Shown here: piece after piece, positions 52,187-62,500 of the stretch
Position numbering within the stretch: the stretch's first letter is position 1
How the letters are laid out: each line of letters opens with the position of its first letter
Source of the DNA: Corynebacterium sp. 74A
GTDB lineage: Bacteria; Actinomycetota; Actinomycetes; Mycobacteriales; Mycobacteriaceae
NCBI RefSeq assembly: GCF_008930665.1
Contig: NZ_PQMG01000003.1
Coordinates: 1-64,000, forward strand
Direction of reading: 5' to 3'
DNA length: 64,000 bases
Translations under genes and position numbers: made by a program
Notes under the pieces: generated by a model
The model's database searches: none
Told to the model about the DNA's origin: nothing
Seen by the model: only the letters and a program-made list of their open reading frames with translations

Positions 52187-52759
52187 CTAGTGGTGCTCTT
52201 GGTTTTCGTGCTCGCTGCTGCCGTCCATTTGATCCACAATGTGACTCAGTAGCGGGCCTACTACTGCCAGCACATCCTTCACCCCACCGCGCGAGCCCGG
52301 CGCGTTGACGATCACTGCGGGTTGCTGCCCTGGGCGGCGGGCGATGCCCACCAGTCCCCGCGACAATGCCGCCAGCGGGGTTTTCTCTAGCCCGCGCAGC
52401 AGGATCTGGGTGGAGATTTGGCGCAGTTCCACATCGAGCAAGGGTGCCGTCGCCTCGGGGGTTAGATCCCGCGGCGATACCCCGGTGCCGCCGGTGGTCA
52501 GCACCACCCGCGCGCCTGCCTCGATCGCCGCGATGATCGCGCCCTGCACCGACTCCACGCCGTCTTCGACGACCGTGATCTCCTCCACTGTCACCCCATG
52601 CGAGCGCAATCCCTCGCGGGCGATGGGGCCCGAGAGATCCTGCCGCTGCCCGCGGGCGCAGCGATCGGAGACGGTGATCACCGCGCCGAAGATATCCGGC
52701 ATGGAGGCAATGGGTTGGGGGCTGTGGTGGGTGTGCTGGTGGGCAATGTGTTCAGTCAC
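52187..52759 (-). CDS. mogA: Molybdopterin adenylyltransferase (MogA/MoaB family)
   Basis: Adenylylates molybdopterin before metal insertion. The motifs TTGGTGVSPRDLTPEAT and NAPGSRGGVKD are intact. GAGGAG 10 bases upstream favours the GTG at 52759 (190 residues) over the ATG at 52777. The new N-terminus is rich in histidine (EHIAHQHTHH) and the C-terminus ends HENQEHH, unusual for the family; they may bind metal. Confidence 0.9.
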   Translation of the reverse strand: MTEHIAHQHTHHSPQPIASMPDIFGAVITVSDRCARGQRQDLSGPIAREGLRSHGVTVEEITVVEDGVESVQGAIIAAIEAGARVVLTTGGTGVSPRDLTPEATAPLLDVELRQISTQILLRGLEKTPLAALSRGLVGIARRPGQQPAVIVNAPGSRGGVKDVLAVVGPLLSHIVDQMDGSSEHENQEHH

Positions 52760-52871
52760 GATAGTGTGGCTCCTCATGCGTGTCGGCGGCGGGGCAGGCA
52801 GTGTTCAGGCTGCTGCGTAGTGCCACTGTAGGCTAGTGCGTCAGGTGTGCAGGCAGCGCGGTCACCCGCGA

Positions 52872-52877
52872 TACGCT
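52872..52877 (+). promoter_or_regulatory. Candidate -10 of modA (leaderless)
   Basis: TACGCT, 9 bases before the ATG at 52887, without a Shine-Dalgarno. A word-1 core (52814) lies upstream in the same spacer. Confidence 0.4.
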
Positions 52878-52886
52878 GTGTACCAT

Positions 52887-53660
52887 ATGTGCATGCGTAC
52901 ATTCCTGACGACGTTGAGTAGTGTGTTCGTCGCAGCCGGCGTGCTCAGCGCCTGCTCCTCCCCCACGGATGTTCCCGGCGGAGACGCCACCCAACTCGAT
53001 GTTTTCGCTGCCGCCTCGACGCGGGTGCTCAATGATGACTTCGCGGATCTCGGCTCCGAGCTGGATAGCCCGGCCGAGTTGGTGATCCACAACGCGGGCT
53101 CCTCGGCGCTGGTACAGCAGCTGGTCGATGGTGCTCCCGCGGATGTGCTCATCACCGCCGATGAGCGCACCATGAACCGCGCCGTCGAGCAAGGCGTAGT
53201 CGACAGCCCCGAGGTCATCGCCAGCAATTATCTGGTGTTGGTTGTACCCGCGGATAATCCCGGCGAGATCACCGGTTTCGATGAGTCCCTGCTCGATGCC
53301 ACCGTCGTGCTCTGCGATGAGCAGGTGCCCTGCGGGGCGGCATCACAGACGCTTATCGACGCCACCCTGCCGTCCCTTCGCCCCGCATCGCTGGAGTCGA
53401 ATGTGACCGACACTCTGGGCAAGGTCACCTCGGGCGGGGCCGATGCCGCGTTGGTCTACGCCTCTGATGCGATCGCCGCCGGCGACGCCGTGCGCGCCTT
53501 CGAGATCCCCGGCGCCGAGGCGAGCCCTAACCGCTATCTGGCCGCTGTGGTTGCGCAGAGCGAGAAGAAGCCAGAAGCCGCTGCCTTTGTACGGGCGCTG
53601 CATAGTAGCGCCGCCGATGAGGCGTGGTCCCGCCACGGCTTTAGCCCCGCCAGCTCCTAG
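52887..53660 (+). CDS. modA: Molybdate-binding lipoprotein ModA
   Basis: Extracellular substrate receptor, 257 residues. The signal peptide ends in the lipobox GVLSAC; DVFAAASTRVLNDDF and LVYASDA are typical of molybdate-binding proteins. It is followed by modBC. A word-2 copy (53350-53366) codes QTLIDATLP. An ATG 6 bases downstream (52893) is equally possible. Confidence 0.92.
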   Translation: MCMRTFLTTLSSVFVAAGVLSACSSPTDVPGGDATQLDVFAAASTRVLNDDFADLGSELDSPAELVIHNAGSSALVQQLVDGAPADVLITADERTMNRAVEQGVVDSPEVIASNYLVLVVPADNPGEITGFDESLLDATVVLCDEQVPCGAASQTLIDATLPSLRPASLESNVTDTLGKVTSGGADAALVYASDAIAAGDAVRAFEIPGAEASPNRYLAAVVAQSEKKPEAAAFVRALHSSAADEAWSRHGFSPASS

Positions 53661-53683
53661 TTTTTCTCGCAGAAGTCATCGCG

Positions 53684-55675
53684 ATGCCTGCCGCACTCAC
53701 CCCTGCCCGCACCCGCCAAACCCTTCCCATCATCGTGGCCGCGTGGTGTGGGCTTTGCGTGATTATTGCCCCTGTGCTCACCCTGCTGTGGCGGGTGCCG
53801 TGGAGCCGGGTGCCGGAGATTGTGCGTGAACCCGCCACCCGGGAATTGATCGGGGTGACGATCTCCTCGGCGCTCTGGGCCACGCTGATCTCCACTGTCC
53901 TCGGCTTGGCGGTGGCGCTGTGGGTGCACACCTTGCGGGCTGGGCGCACGATCACCCGACTGCTGGTGCTGCTTCCCTTGGCGTTGCCGCCGGTGGTGGG
54001 CGGCATGGCACTCACCACGCTGCTCGGGGTCTACGGGGTGGGCGCACCGCTATTGAATCTCTTCGGGCTGCGCTTTGCTTTCGCCTTCCCAGGCGTGGTG
54101 GCCTCGCATGTGTTTATCGCTATGCCCTTCGTGGTCATCACCATCGAACAAGCACTAGCCCAGCTGAGTCCCCGAGTACAGTCCTCGGCCCGCTCGGTGG
54201 GGATGAGCACGGGGGCGATCAACCGGCATATCCTCATCCCCACGGTACTGCCGGCGCTTGCTAGCGGGGCCGGTTTGGCGTGTGCCCGCTCCCTGGGCGA
54301 GTTCGGCACCACTCTCACCTTCGCCGGCTCTTATCCTGGGGTGACCCGCACCCTGCCGATCGGTATTTATCTCGAGCGAGAGATCGACCCCGAACGCGCC
54401 CTCGTGCTGGCAGCGGTGCTCATGCTGCTGGCGGTAGCGGTGCTCGGGGCGGCACTGGGCGGGGCGGCTCTATGGCTGCGTCCCCACAGCGCCGGGAAGG
54501 CCCACCGAGCAACGCTCGGCCCGATCGATGCGGCTGCTCTCGACAACCTCACCGCCCCCACCGAGACAGCCGCAGCGCTGACGATCGGCGAGGGCGTACA
54601 CAGCACCACCTTTCCCCAGGCCCGCACCACCGCACTGGTCGGCGAAAACGGCGCGGGCAAAACCACCCTAGCGCGCATGATCGTCGGCGAGCTCCATGGC
54701 ACTCGCATCCAGCTCGGCGAGCGGATCCTCGACCCCGCAGGTACCGCAGGCACGGTGGTGCCGATGCGGCAGCGCGGCATCGTGCTCCTCACCCAGGATC
54801 CCGCGCTGCCGCCTCGGATGCGGGTGCACCGGGTACTCACGGTGGTCTGTGGCAGCGCCGAGACCGCCACCCAGTTGCTTGTCGCGGCAGGCCTCGCGGA
54901 GCTCGCCGAGCTGCCCGTTGCCGAGCTCTCGGGCGGCCAACAAGCCCAAGTGGCTCTGCTGCGCGGCCTGGCGGCTCGCCCGCATACGCTCATCTTGGAC
55001 GAGCCCATGGCCGCCCTCGACGCCGCGAGCGCCAGCCGCTGGCGGGCAGTACTCGAGGCCTGCGCCCAGCAGCGCACCGTGCTCCTCATTAGCCACAATG
55101 TGGTTGATATCGCCACCTTGGCGCACTACGCAGCAGTCCTCGAGGCCGGAGACGTCACCGCCTTCGGCCCCGTGGAAGAGATGATGCACCAGCCGCCGAC
55201 CGAGTTCATGGCGTATCTCGCCGGCCTCAACCGGCTACATGCCACGGTGGTCTCGCACAGCGCGGGTCTGGTGACGGTGCGCTGTGCTGGGCAGCTGATC
55301 GACGCCACCACCCAGGACCACACAGCCCCCATGCCCGAGAGCCACACCAGCCCGCTATCTCCGAATAGCGACGTCGCCGTGCTGCTCGCCCCCACCGCCG
55401 TGAGTATCACCCCCAGCGACACCACCGCGCGCACCTCGGCGCGTAACTGCCTCCACGGCACCGTCGTGGCCTTGGAACACAGCGGCGAACAGGTCAGTGT
55501 GCACGTGCGCGTGGCCGAGAGCACCCAGCTGCTGCGGGCCGCGGTGACCGCGCGCAGCGTCGCCGAGCTGGGGCTGAAGGTCGGCAGCACGGTCTGCTGC
55601 ACCTTCAAAGCGCTAGCCACCTCGGTACACCCCATGCCCCGCACCGAGCGTTCTCCGCGCCGGTGCGCCGAGTAA
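53684..55675 (+). CDS. Molybdate ABC transporter, permease and ATPase fused (ModB-ModC)
   Basis: A single 663-residue chain. Residues 1-270 are a six-helix permease with EFG-TTLTFAGSYPG near the ATPase contact; residues 300-500 are an ABC ATPase with GENGAGKTT, LSGGQQAQVALL and LILDEPMAALD; a C-terminal molybdate-binding (MOP/TOBE) domain follows. Most bacteria use two genes. A word-1 core (55125) lies between ATPase and MOP domain. Confidence 0.93.
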   Translation: MPAALTPARTRQTLPIIVAAWCGLCVIIAPVLTLLWRVPWSRVPEIVREPATRELIGVTISSALWATLISTVLGLAVALWVHTLRAGRTITRLLVLLPLALPPVVGGMALTTLLGVYGVGAPLLNLFGLRFAFAFPGVVASHVFIAMPFVVITIEQALAQLSPRVQSSARSVGMSTGAINRHILIPTVLPALASGAGLACARSLGEFGTTLTFAGSYPGVTRTLPIGIYLEREIDPERALVLAAVLMLLAVAVLGAALGGAALWLRPHSAGKAHRATLGPIDAAALDNLTAPTETAAALTIGEGVHSTTFPQARTTALVGENGAGKTTLARMIVGELHGTRIQLGERILDPAGTAGTVVPMRQRGIVLLTQDPALPPRMRVHRVLTVVCGSAETATQLLVAAGLAELAELPVAELSGGQQAQVALLRGLAARPHTLILDEPMAALDAASASRWRAVLEACAQQRTVLLISHNVVDIATLAHYAAVLEAGDVTAFGPVEEMMHQPPTEFMAYLAGLNRLHATVVSHSAGLVTVRCAGQLIDATTQDHTAPMPESHTSPLSPNSDVAVLLAPTAVSITPSDTTARTSARNCLHGTVVALEHSGEQVSVHVRVAESTQLLRAAVTARSVAELGLKVGSTVCCTFKALATSVHPMPRTERSPRRCAE

Positions 55676-55686
55676 ACTACTCCACC

Positions 55687-56445
55687 ATGCCCACCCCGCA
55701 TGCCGAGTCGTCCCGCCCTGCGAGCAGCCCGTCACCAGGTCCCGCGCCCACCCGCGCGCTTTTCGACGATTCGCTGCCCCTGAGCGCCAAACAACGCCTC
55801 GTGCTCGAGGCGGTGCGCGCCCACACCGATGGCGCGAGCATCTCTGCCTTGGCATCCGATACCGGCATGCACGTCAATACCGTACGCGGCCACATCGATG
55901 AACTGCTCGCCCGCGGCGCGGTGCGTAGTAGTACCACCCCGGCCACGGGTGGGCGGGGCCGACCCAGCTTGGTGATCCACGCCCGTATCCCCGATTCGGC
56001 GGAGATCAGCACCGAGCAGATCGAGCTGGTCAATGAGCTCGCCCAGCTCTTGGCCTGCACCACAGATAGCTCTGCCGCCCATCGCAATGCGGTGCAACTA
56101 GGACACCGCTGGGCGCAGCGGGTCGGCTACGGCGGCGAGCACTGCACGGACTACGCAGAACAGGTAGCAGCGCTGGTGACCCTGATGCGTCGGACCGGCT
56201 ACGACCCCGATGAACCGCAGGAGGATCCCGCCGCGCCCGAGAGACGGGTCATTTCTTTGAACCGCTGTCCCTTTGTTTCCGAGTCCACCCAACCCGATCC
56301 GCTGGTCTGCTCGATCCACCACGGCTTCGCCCAAGCCGCGCTGGGCACCGTGGCCGATCACCACACCACCTTGACCTTGGTTCCCTATGCGCGCCCAGGG
56401 CAATGCGATATTCGGCTGGACTGCGCTTCTACGCAGCAGAGTTAG
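55687..56445 (+). CDS. HTH regulator with C-terminal cysteine cluster
   Basis: A 252-residue regulator. The N-terminal winged helix (SISALASDTGMHVNTVRGHIDELLARG, residues about 48-74; family ArsR/SufR-like) is followed by a domain with NRCPF and LVCSIHHGF, a cysteine arrangement like Fe-S or metal-sensing regulators. Its place after modBC suggests control of molybdenum or nitrate genes. The ATG at 55687 is 12 bases after modBC. The gene ends in a word-1-like sequence (TCTACGCAGCAGAG), coding STQQS. Confidence 0.8.
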   Translation: MPTPHAESSRPASSPSPGPAPTRALFDDSLPLSAKQRLVLEAVRAHTDGASISALASDTGMHVNTVRGHIDELLARGAVRSSTTPATGGRGRPSLVIHARIPDSAEISTEQIELVNELAQLLACTTDSSAAHRNAVQLGHRWAQRVGYGGEHCTDYAEQVAALVTLMRRTGYDPDEPQEDPAAPERRVISLNRCPFVSESTQPDPLVCSIHHGFAQAALGTVADHHTTLTLVPYARPGQCDIRLDCASTQQS

Positions 56446-56462
56446 CTCCTACTGACGCAGCG

Positions 56463-56512
56463 AGCCCCGTTGTTGCCGCGTCTGCCGCGCAGACACAGAT
56501 AACAACGGGGCT
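56463..56512 (+). terminator. Terminator of the mod operon
   Basis: AGCCCCGTTGTT and AACAACGGGGCT form a 12-bp stem, with a smaller hairpin inside; TTT follows on the plus strand. It stands between the HTH gene and convergent thrB. Confidence 0.85.
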
Positions 56513-56557
56513 TTATGGCGCTTCTAAAAAGCCAGCAGCTTCCGCGCCCATAAGGTT

Positions 56558-57481
56558 TTAGGAGCGCTCGACGCGCACCGGACCGGCTACCGGCAATTCC
56601 ATCACTTTCAGCCCAGAGGCGCGGGCATCATCGAGGATCGCGGCCTCGACCGGCTTGGTGGAGAGTACCATCACGGTCGGGCCAGCACCGGAGAGATAGG
56701 CGGCATAGCCGCGGTTGCGCAGCCGGTTGACCCATTCAGCGGTCACAGGCAGCACATCGGCTCGGTAGGGCTGGTGCAGCCGGTCGCGAGTGCCCTCCCA
56801 GAGCAACTCTGGATGATGCTGCAGGGCCATCACCATCACGGCAGTACGCGAGACGTTAAAGCGAGCGTCGATGTGGGTGACATCCGAGGGCAGGACCTTG
56901 CGCACAGCATCGGTAGAGGCGTGGAAATCCGGCACCAAGGCGGTGGCCTGAATGGACTCGTGCACTGGCAGCGACACCGCATGGTATTGCGGCTGAGTGC
57001 GCCCGTCCACGGGAATATCGGTCCACGACACCACCGCGGCGCCCAGCACGGAGGCCGCGGCGTTATCGGGATGCCCTTCGAAAGCGGAGGCCAATTGCAC
57101 AATTTCCGCGGCGCTGAGCGGCTCGCCGGCAAGCCCATTGGCGGCACACACCCCCGCCACGGCGGCAGCCGCAGAGGAGCCGAGCCCACGCGATTGCGGA
57201 ATGTTGTTATGGCAGCTCACCTTCAACCCAGGCGCACTCATCCCCGCCGCGGCGAGACCGCTGCGTAGCGCCTTCACCACCAAGTGCGTTTCGCCCCGCG
57301 GCAGATCTTCTTGGCCTTCGCCGAAAATCTCCACCTCGAGGCCTGAGGAGGTGACCTCGACCTCAACGGTGTCGTACAACCCCAGCGCCACGCCGAGTGT
57401 GTCGAAACCTGGGCCGAGATTGGCCGAAGAGGCTGGAACGGTGACGCTGACCCGAGTGCCGGGAACCAAGTCCGTCGCCAT
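56558..57481 (-). CDS. thrB: Homoserine kinase
   Basis: GHMP kinase, 307 residues, converting homoserine to phosphohomoserine for threonine. The motifs are [14 protein letters not shown] at the start and [14 protein letters not shown] (about residues 95-108). It begins 5 bases after hom, as in C. glutamicum. Confidence 0.97.
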   Translation of the reverse strand: MATDLVPGTRVSVTVPASSANLGPGFDTLGVALGLYDTVEVEVTSSGLEVEIFGEGQEDLPRGETHLVVKALRSGLAAAGMSAPGLKVSCHNNIPQSRGLGSSAAAAVAGVCAANGLAGEPLSAAEIVQLASAFEGHPDNAAASVLGAAVVSWTDIPVDGRTQPQYHAVSLPVHESIQATALVPDFHASTDAVRKVLPSDVTHIDARFNVSRTAVMVMALQHHPELLWEGTRDRLHQPYRADVLPVTAEWVNRLRNRGYAAYLSGAGPTVMVLSTKPVEAAILDDARASGLKVMELPVAGPVRVERS

Positions 57482-57486
57482 GGCCT

Positions 57487-58824
57487 TTAGCGTCCTTCCA
57501 AACGGATTACGCTGCGGATGGTACGCACAGCGTCGAGTTGCTTAATGGCATCCACGGTGGCGGCCAGATCCGCCTCGGTGGCGGAGTGGGTGACCACGAT
57601 CAGACGTGCATGGTCCTCGAACTCCTCTTGGCGCACGGTGCGGATCGAGATCTTGTTCTCGGCGAACTTAGTAGCGATCTCGGCGAGCACGCCCTCCCGA
57701 TCCTGAACTTCCATATCCACGTGATAGCGGGTGCGCACATCGCCGAAGCTAGCAATGGGCAGATTGGCGTAGGTGGACTCGCCCGGGGCGCGACCGCCGT
57801 GCACCTTGTTTCGGGAGGCGCCCACAAGATCACCCAGCACCGCGGAGGCGGTAGGCGCACCGCCGGCACCATTGCCGTAGAACATGAGACGACCAGCGGC
57901 CTCGGCTTCAACGAAAATGGCGTTGAAAGACTTGTTCACGCTGGCCAGCGGGTGCGAACGCGGGATCAGCGTGGGGTGCACGCGGGCGGCGATCTCCTCC
58001 ACGCCCTTATCGTTGGTAAATCGCTCACACACGGCCAGCAGCTTGATGATGTAGCCGGCATCCTTGGCGGCCGCGATATCGTCAGCGGAGATATCGCTAA
58101 TACCCTCGCAGTACACGTCATCCGCGGTGACGCGGGTGTGGAAAGCCAGGGAGGCCAAAATGGCGGCCTTGGAGGCGGCGTCGTGGCCCTCAACATCAGC
58201 CGTGGGATCGGCCTCGGCATAGCCTAAGCGGGTGGCTTCGGCGAGCATGTCGTCGTAGTTCGCCCCCGTGGAGTCCATGCCGTCGAGGATGAAGTTGGTG
58301 GTGCCATTGACGATGCCCATCACCAGCTCCACCTGGTCGCCGGCGAGCGAGCGACGCAGCGGGCCCACCACGGGGATAGCGGCGGCCACAGCGGCCTCGA
58401 AGTACAGATCCACGCCAGCGGCATCGGCGGCCTCGGCAAGCTCGGCCGAGTGGGCGGCGACGAGCGCCTTATTGGCGGTCACCACGGACTTGCCGGCACG
58501 CAGTGCGGCGAGGACCAGCTTGCGGGGGTAGTCGATACCACCGATAACCTCCACCACAATGTCCACATCGTCTCGGGTGATCAGAGACATAGCGTCGGTG
58601 GTGAGCAAATCTCGGGAGACGGCGTCGGCGTGCTTCTCAATATCAGAGACGGCCACGCCCTTCAGCTCCAGCGGGCCGCCAATGCGGTGCTCGAGAGCAT
58701 CGGCGTCCTGCTGCATAATGCGCAGCACTTCGCTTCCGACGGTGCCGTGCCCCAGAATCGCGACGCCAACCGGTGAGCCAGCGCCCTTCCCGGGCTTGAA
58801 GGTTACGGGTGCGTTCTCAGACAT
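57487..58824 (-). CDS. hom: Homoserine dehydrogenase
   Basis: Reduces aspartate semialdehyde to homoserine, 445 residues. The dinucleotide loop is [10 protein letters not shown], and [12 protein letters not shown] and the ACT domain ([19 protein letters not shown], about residues 361-379) are typical; the ACT part mediates threonine feedback in C. glutamicum. The start ATG at 58824 has AAGGGGA 10 bases upstream. Confidence 0.97.
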   Translation of the reverse strand: MSENAPVTFKPGKGAGSPVGVAILGHGTVGSEVLRIMQQDADALEHRIGGPLELKGVAVSDIEKHADAVSRDLLTTDAMSLITRDDVDIVVEVIGGIDYPRKLVLAALRAGKSVVTANKALVAAHSAELAEAADAAGVDLYFEAAVAAAIPVVGPLRRSLAGDQVELVMGIVNGTTNFILDGMDSTGANYDDMLAEATRLGYAEADPTADVEGHDAASKAAILASLAFHTRVTADDVYCEGISDISADDIAAAKDAGYIIKLLAVCERFTNDKGVEEIAARVHPTLIPRSHPLASVNKSFNAIFVEAEAAGRLMFYGNGAGGAPTASAVLGDLVGASRNKVHGGRAPGESTYANLPIASFGDVRTRYHVDMEVQDREGVLAEIATKFAENKISIRTVRQEEFEDHARLIVVTHSATEADLAATVDAIKQLDAVRTIRSVIRLEGR

Positions 58825-58991
58825 GGATCGATATTCCCCTTAAGAATTATTTCTGTCTGTTGTCAGTGTTGGGCGGATAGCTACAGCATCCGCGCTGGGC
58901 GGGCGCAGCGTGAGGCAAGTATAAACCTCCGCCGCCGCGATCGCCGTGGGTGTGTCCCAGGCCTCAAGGACGCTGGATGGGACGCTGCGGG

Positions 58992-60344
58992 CTAGGAGCC
59001 GGTGGTATTTTCCAGCGCCAAGATGTCCTCCACGGTCTCACGGCGCACCATGAGCTTGGCTTCGCCGCCGCGCACGCTCACGATCGGCGGGCGCAAAAAG
59101 GCGTTATAGCGGCTGGACATCACATAGCAGTACGCGCCGGTGGCGGCGATGGCGAAAAGATCGCCACGACGCAGGTCATTCGGATAGGAGGCCTCATTGA
59201 TCAGGATGTCGCCCGACTCGCAGTGCGCGCCCACAATGCGGGTGCTGGTGTTCTCACCCTCGGCGAAGCGATCGACCAGGCGGCCATCATAGGCGGCGCC
59301 ATAGAGGGCGGGGCGAATATTATCGCTCATCCCGCCATCGACGGCCACATAGCGGCGGGTGGTGTCCGCGTCCACGTGCACGTCCTTCACCGAGCCCACC
59401 TCATAGAGGGTGACGGTCGATGGTCCCGCGATAGCGCGACCCGGCTCCACCTTCACCGAGGGCGCAGGAATTCCCAGCTCGTCGGCACACTCGGCCACTC
59501 GACCGATTAGGTCGGCGGCCACCTCGCGCACATTGAGCGGCTCTTCCTCTTCGGTGTAGGCGATGCCATAGCCGCCGCCGAGATCCAGCACACGCAGCTC
59601 TGCGGTGTCCGCAGCGGGCAGCTCATCATGTAGTTGCTTGAACAGCCCCAGCACACGCTCGGCCGCCACGGAGAAGCCATCGGCGTCGAAGACCTGGGAG
59701 CCGACATGGCAGTGCAGGCCGACTAGGCGCAGGTTTTCGGCGCGCACGGCTGCACGCGCTGCCTCCATAGCGGAGCCGGAGGCGAGGGAGAAGCCGAACT
59801 TCTGATCCTCGTGAGCGGTGGCGATGAACTCGTGGGTGTGGGCCTCCACGCCGGGCTTCACGCGCACCAACACATCCTGGACGTGGCCGGATGCGGCGCT
59901 GAGCTCATCGAGTAGTTCCAGCTCATCGGCATTATCCAGCACCACGGAGCCCACCTTCTCGCGAATGATGGCGCGCAGGAAGGCCACGGACTTGTTATTG
60001 CCGTGGGCGGTGATCCGCGCGGCGGGGAATCCGGCTGCAAGCGCAATCTGCAGCTCTCCGAGGGAGGCCACGTCCATGCATAGCCCCTCCTCATCGACCC
60101 AGCGCGCCACGGTGGCGGTGAGCAGCGCCTTCGATGCGTAGTGCACGTTATGGCCGCCGCCGAAAGCCTCGGCCATATCGCGGCAGCGGCTACGGAAATC
60201 GTCCTCATCGATGACATAACACGGGGTGCCATAGGTCTCCGCGATCTCGGGAAGCGGCACACCAGCAATGGTGACCACGCCGTCGTCTTGGCGCATGGCG
60301 TTGCGCGGCCACACGTGGGAGGGAATGCTGTTGAAGTCGTTCAT
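58992..60344 (-). CDS. lysA: Diaminopimelate decarboxylase
   Basis: Last step to lysine, 450 residues. The PLP lysine is in [10 protein letters not shown] (about residue 73), with [13 protein letters not shown] and YNAFLRP. The ATG at 60344 is used. A word-1 core (60135) codes HYAS before the PLP lysine. The spacer to hom (58825-58991) shows nothing obvious. Confidence 0.97.
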   Translation of the reverse strand: MNDFNSIPSHVWPRNAMRQDDGVVTIAGVPLPEIAETYGTPCYVIDEDDFRSRCRDMAEAFGGGHNVHYASKALLTATVARWVDEEGLCMDVASLGELQIALAAGFPAARITAHGNNKSVAFLRAIIREKVGSVVLDNADELELLDELSAASGHVQDVLVRVKPGVEAHTHEFIATAHEDQKFGFSLASGSAMEAARAAVRAENLRLVGLHCHVGSQVFDADGFSVAAERVLGLFKQLHDELPAADTAELRVLDLGGGYGIAYTEEEEPLNVREVAADLIGRVAECADELGIPAPSVKVEPGRAIAGPSTVTLYEVGSVKDVHVDADTTRRYVAVDGGMSDNIRPALYGAAYDGRLVDRFAEGENTSTRIVGAHCESGDILINEASYPNDLRRGDLFAIAATGAYCYVMSSRYNAFLRPPIVSVRGGEAKLMVRRETVEDILALENTTGS

Positions 60345-60429
60345 CAAGGGGCTCTTTTACTTAAGTAGTTTGATCGGCGGCATACACGCCCACCCCACCA
60401 CCACGCCGGCGCCCCACCGCGAGGTGGGA

Positions 60430-60454
60430 GGCAGCGAGGTGGCGTCGATAAGCG
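60430..60454 (+). repeat. Word-2 copy, perfect
   Basis: GGCA followed by GCGAGGTGGCGTCGATAAGC and G. The last 21 bases are identical to the copy at 3847 (opposite strand). It lies 50 bases after the argS stop. Confidence 0.85.
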
Positions 60455-60504
60455 ATCGCGGCCACCTGCGGTCGGGAGTTCGTGGTGAACGAGATTACCC
60501 TACG

Positions 60505-62163
60505 CTACATGCGCTCCGGCGCGGTGACCCCGCACAAACCGAGCGCATTGCTCAACACCTGGCGGCTAGCGGCGGCCAGGGCCAGACGCGCGATGTGCAG
60601 CTCGGTGGTCTCCTCGCCGGCCTTAGGCAGAATCTGGCAGGTGTCGTAGAAACGGTGGAAGGTGCCGGCCAGCTGCTCGGCATAGCGGGCAATTCGGTGT
60701 GGTTCGCGCAGGTCAGCGGCCGAAGCGATTGCGGCAGGGAACTCGCCCAAGGTGCGGATCAGATCACCCTCGCGCTCGCTATCGAGCACCGAGTAATCGA
60801 TATCGGCGCCCTGCAGGCTCACGCCCAACTCGGCAGCCTTGCGCGCAATCGAGCACAAACGCGCGTGGCCATACTGCACATAGAACACCGGGTTATCCGA
60901 GGAGCGGGAGGCCCACAACGCGAGATCAATGTCGAGACTCTGATCCACCGAGGAGCGAATCATCGCATAGCGGGCAGCATCCACGCCCACGGCCTCCACC
61001 AGATCATCGAGGGTGATCACGGTGCCGGCGCGCTTGGACATGCGCACGGGCTTGCCATCGCGCACCAGGTTCACCAGCTGACCGATGAGCACTTCCACCT
61101 GCTCGGGGCGATAGCCCAAAGCGGCAGCGGCGGCTCGGAGCCGGGAAATATACCCGTGGTGATCAGCGCCGAGCATGTAGATGCACAGGTCGTGGCCGCG
61201 ATCAATCTTGTCGGCCACATAGGCGATATCGCCGGCGATATAGGCGGCATCACCATCGGATTTGATGACCACCCGGTCCTTATCGTCGCCATAGTCGGTG
61301 GACTTCAGCCACCACGCGCCATCGGCCTGGTACAGGCTGCCATTATCTTTCAGCGTCTGCACCGCGGCATCGACTGCTCCGGATTCGAAGAGGGAGTTCT
61401 CGTGGAAGTAGACATCGAAGGTGGTGCCGAACTCCGCCAGCGAGGACTTGATGTGCGCGAACATCATCTCCACACCATGAGAGCGGAAGGTTTCCTTCAT
61501 CTCCGCCTCGGGCAGCTCGAGGGCGTCGGGCACGCGGCGCAACACCTCGGTCGCGATTTCGGTGATGTAGTCGCCGGCATAGCCGTCCTCGGGGGCGGGC
61601 TCATTCTTAGCCGCGGCGATCAAGGAGTTGGTGAAACGATCGATCTGGCGACCGTGGTCATTGAAGTAATACTCGCGGGTCACCTGGGCGCCGCTGGCCT
61701 CGAGCACACGGCCCAAAGAATCGCCCACGGCGGCCCAGCGGGTTCCACCCAAGTGGATGGGGCCGGTGGGATTGGCCGAGACGAACTCGAGATTCACGCG
61801 CTCACCAGCGAGGGTATCGGCGTGGCCATAACGCTCACCTGCAGCGAGGATCTCGGCGATGATCGCGCCCTGGGCGGCGGCGTTGAGGCGGATATTAAGA
61901 AAGCCCGGCCCGGCGATCTCAGCCTCGGAAATGCCCTCGTGCTGTGCTAGAGCCTCGGCCAGCCACTGGGCGAGCTCGCGAGGATTGGCCCCCGCACGCT
62001 TGGCCACCTGGAGGGCGAGGTTCGTGGCGTAGTCACCGTGCTCCGGATTGCGCGGACGCTCGACGGTCACTGTCTCAGGAAGGACAGAGGAATCGAGGTC
62101 GTGCTCGGCAAATACGGATTCCGCGGTGCGTCGGATTAATGCAGCAAGATCGGCAGGTGTCAT
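60505..62163 (-). CDS. argS: Arginyl-tRNA synthetase
   Basis: Class I synthetase, 552 residues. The HIGH-type motif is in [15 protein letters not shown] (about residues 123-137) and the KMSKS-type in PVRMSKRAG. The argS-lysA order is conserved in corynebacteria. Confidence 0.98.
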   Translation of the reverse strand: MTPADLAALIRRTAESVFAEHDLDSSVLPETVTVERPRNPEHGDYATNLALQVAKRAGANPRELAQWLAEALAQHEGISEAEIAGPGFLNIRLNAAAQGAIIAEILAAGERYGHADTLAGERVNLEFVSANPTGPIHLGGTRWAAVGDSLGRVLEASGAQVTREYYFNDHGRQIDRFTNSLIAAAKNEPAPEDGYAGDYITEIATEVLRRVPDALELPEAEMKETFRSHGVEMMFAHIKSSLAEFGTTFDVYFHENSLFESGAVDAAVQTLKDNGSLYQADGAWWLKSTDYGDDKDRVVIKSDGDAAYIAGDIAYVADKIDRGHDLCIYMLGADHHGYISRLRAAAAALGYRPEQVEVLIGQLVNLVRDGKPVRMSKRAGTVITLDDLVEAVGVDAARYAMIRSSVDQSLDIDLALWASRSSDNPVFYVQYGHARLCSIARKAAELGVSLQGADIDYSVLDSEREGDLIRTLGEFPAAIASAADLREPHRIARYAEQLAGTFHRFYDTCQILPKAGEETTELHIARLALAAASRQVLSNALGLCGVTAPERM

Positions 62164-62500
62164 AGCGGATCAGTGTATCGCATACCCCCATTTGCTCCAC
62201 CAATTTCTCCACGAACCCCCAGCGTAATCTTAAAAAATCCTGAAATGAGACACAGAGCACCTCAGCTTATTTTTGGATTCACGACATCCTACGTAAGAAT
62301 GGTTGTGAACATCACATCCCACCTGTGGGTGTCTCATAGAACCAGTATCGGTGTGCAGAACTTCACACTGCGAGTGCACTACTGGCCCACACAGGAACAC
62401 GCGCCGCACCACCCCTCAGCGGCACGGGCCAGCAGCAGATAGGCATTTTCTGAAGCGATACAGCAGACAGACACAGGTCCACCACACTTAAGGAGTTGCG
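62164..62500. other. Divergent promoter region argS / lldP
   Basis: 337 bases, A+T-richer than the flanks, without a gene. It holds the GlxR-like site at 62352-62367 and a TGTGAACATCACA palindrome (about 62304-62316). It presumably carries both promoters and their regulation. Confidence 0.6.
62352..62367 (+). promoter_or_regulatory. GlxR (CRP-type)-like site upstream of lldP
   Basis: TGTGCAGAACTTCACA has the TGTG-N8-CACA spacing of corynebacterial GlxR sites, 134 bases before the lldP start. LldR-type sites are not obvious. Confidence 0.45.

Noticed and set aside
60268..61950. A 560-codon plus-strand frame
   Set aside because: Antisense to argS and lysA; no recognisable domain.
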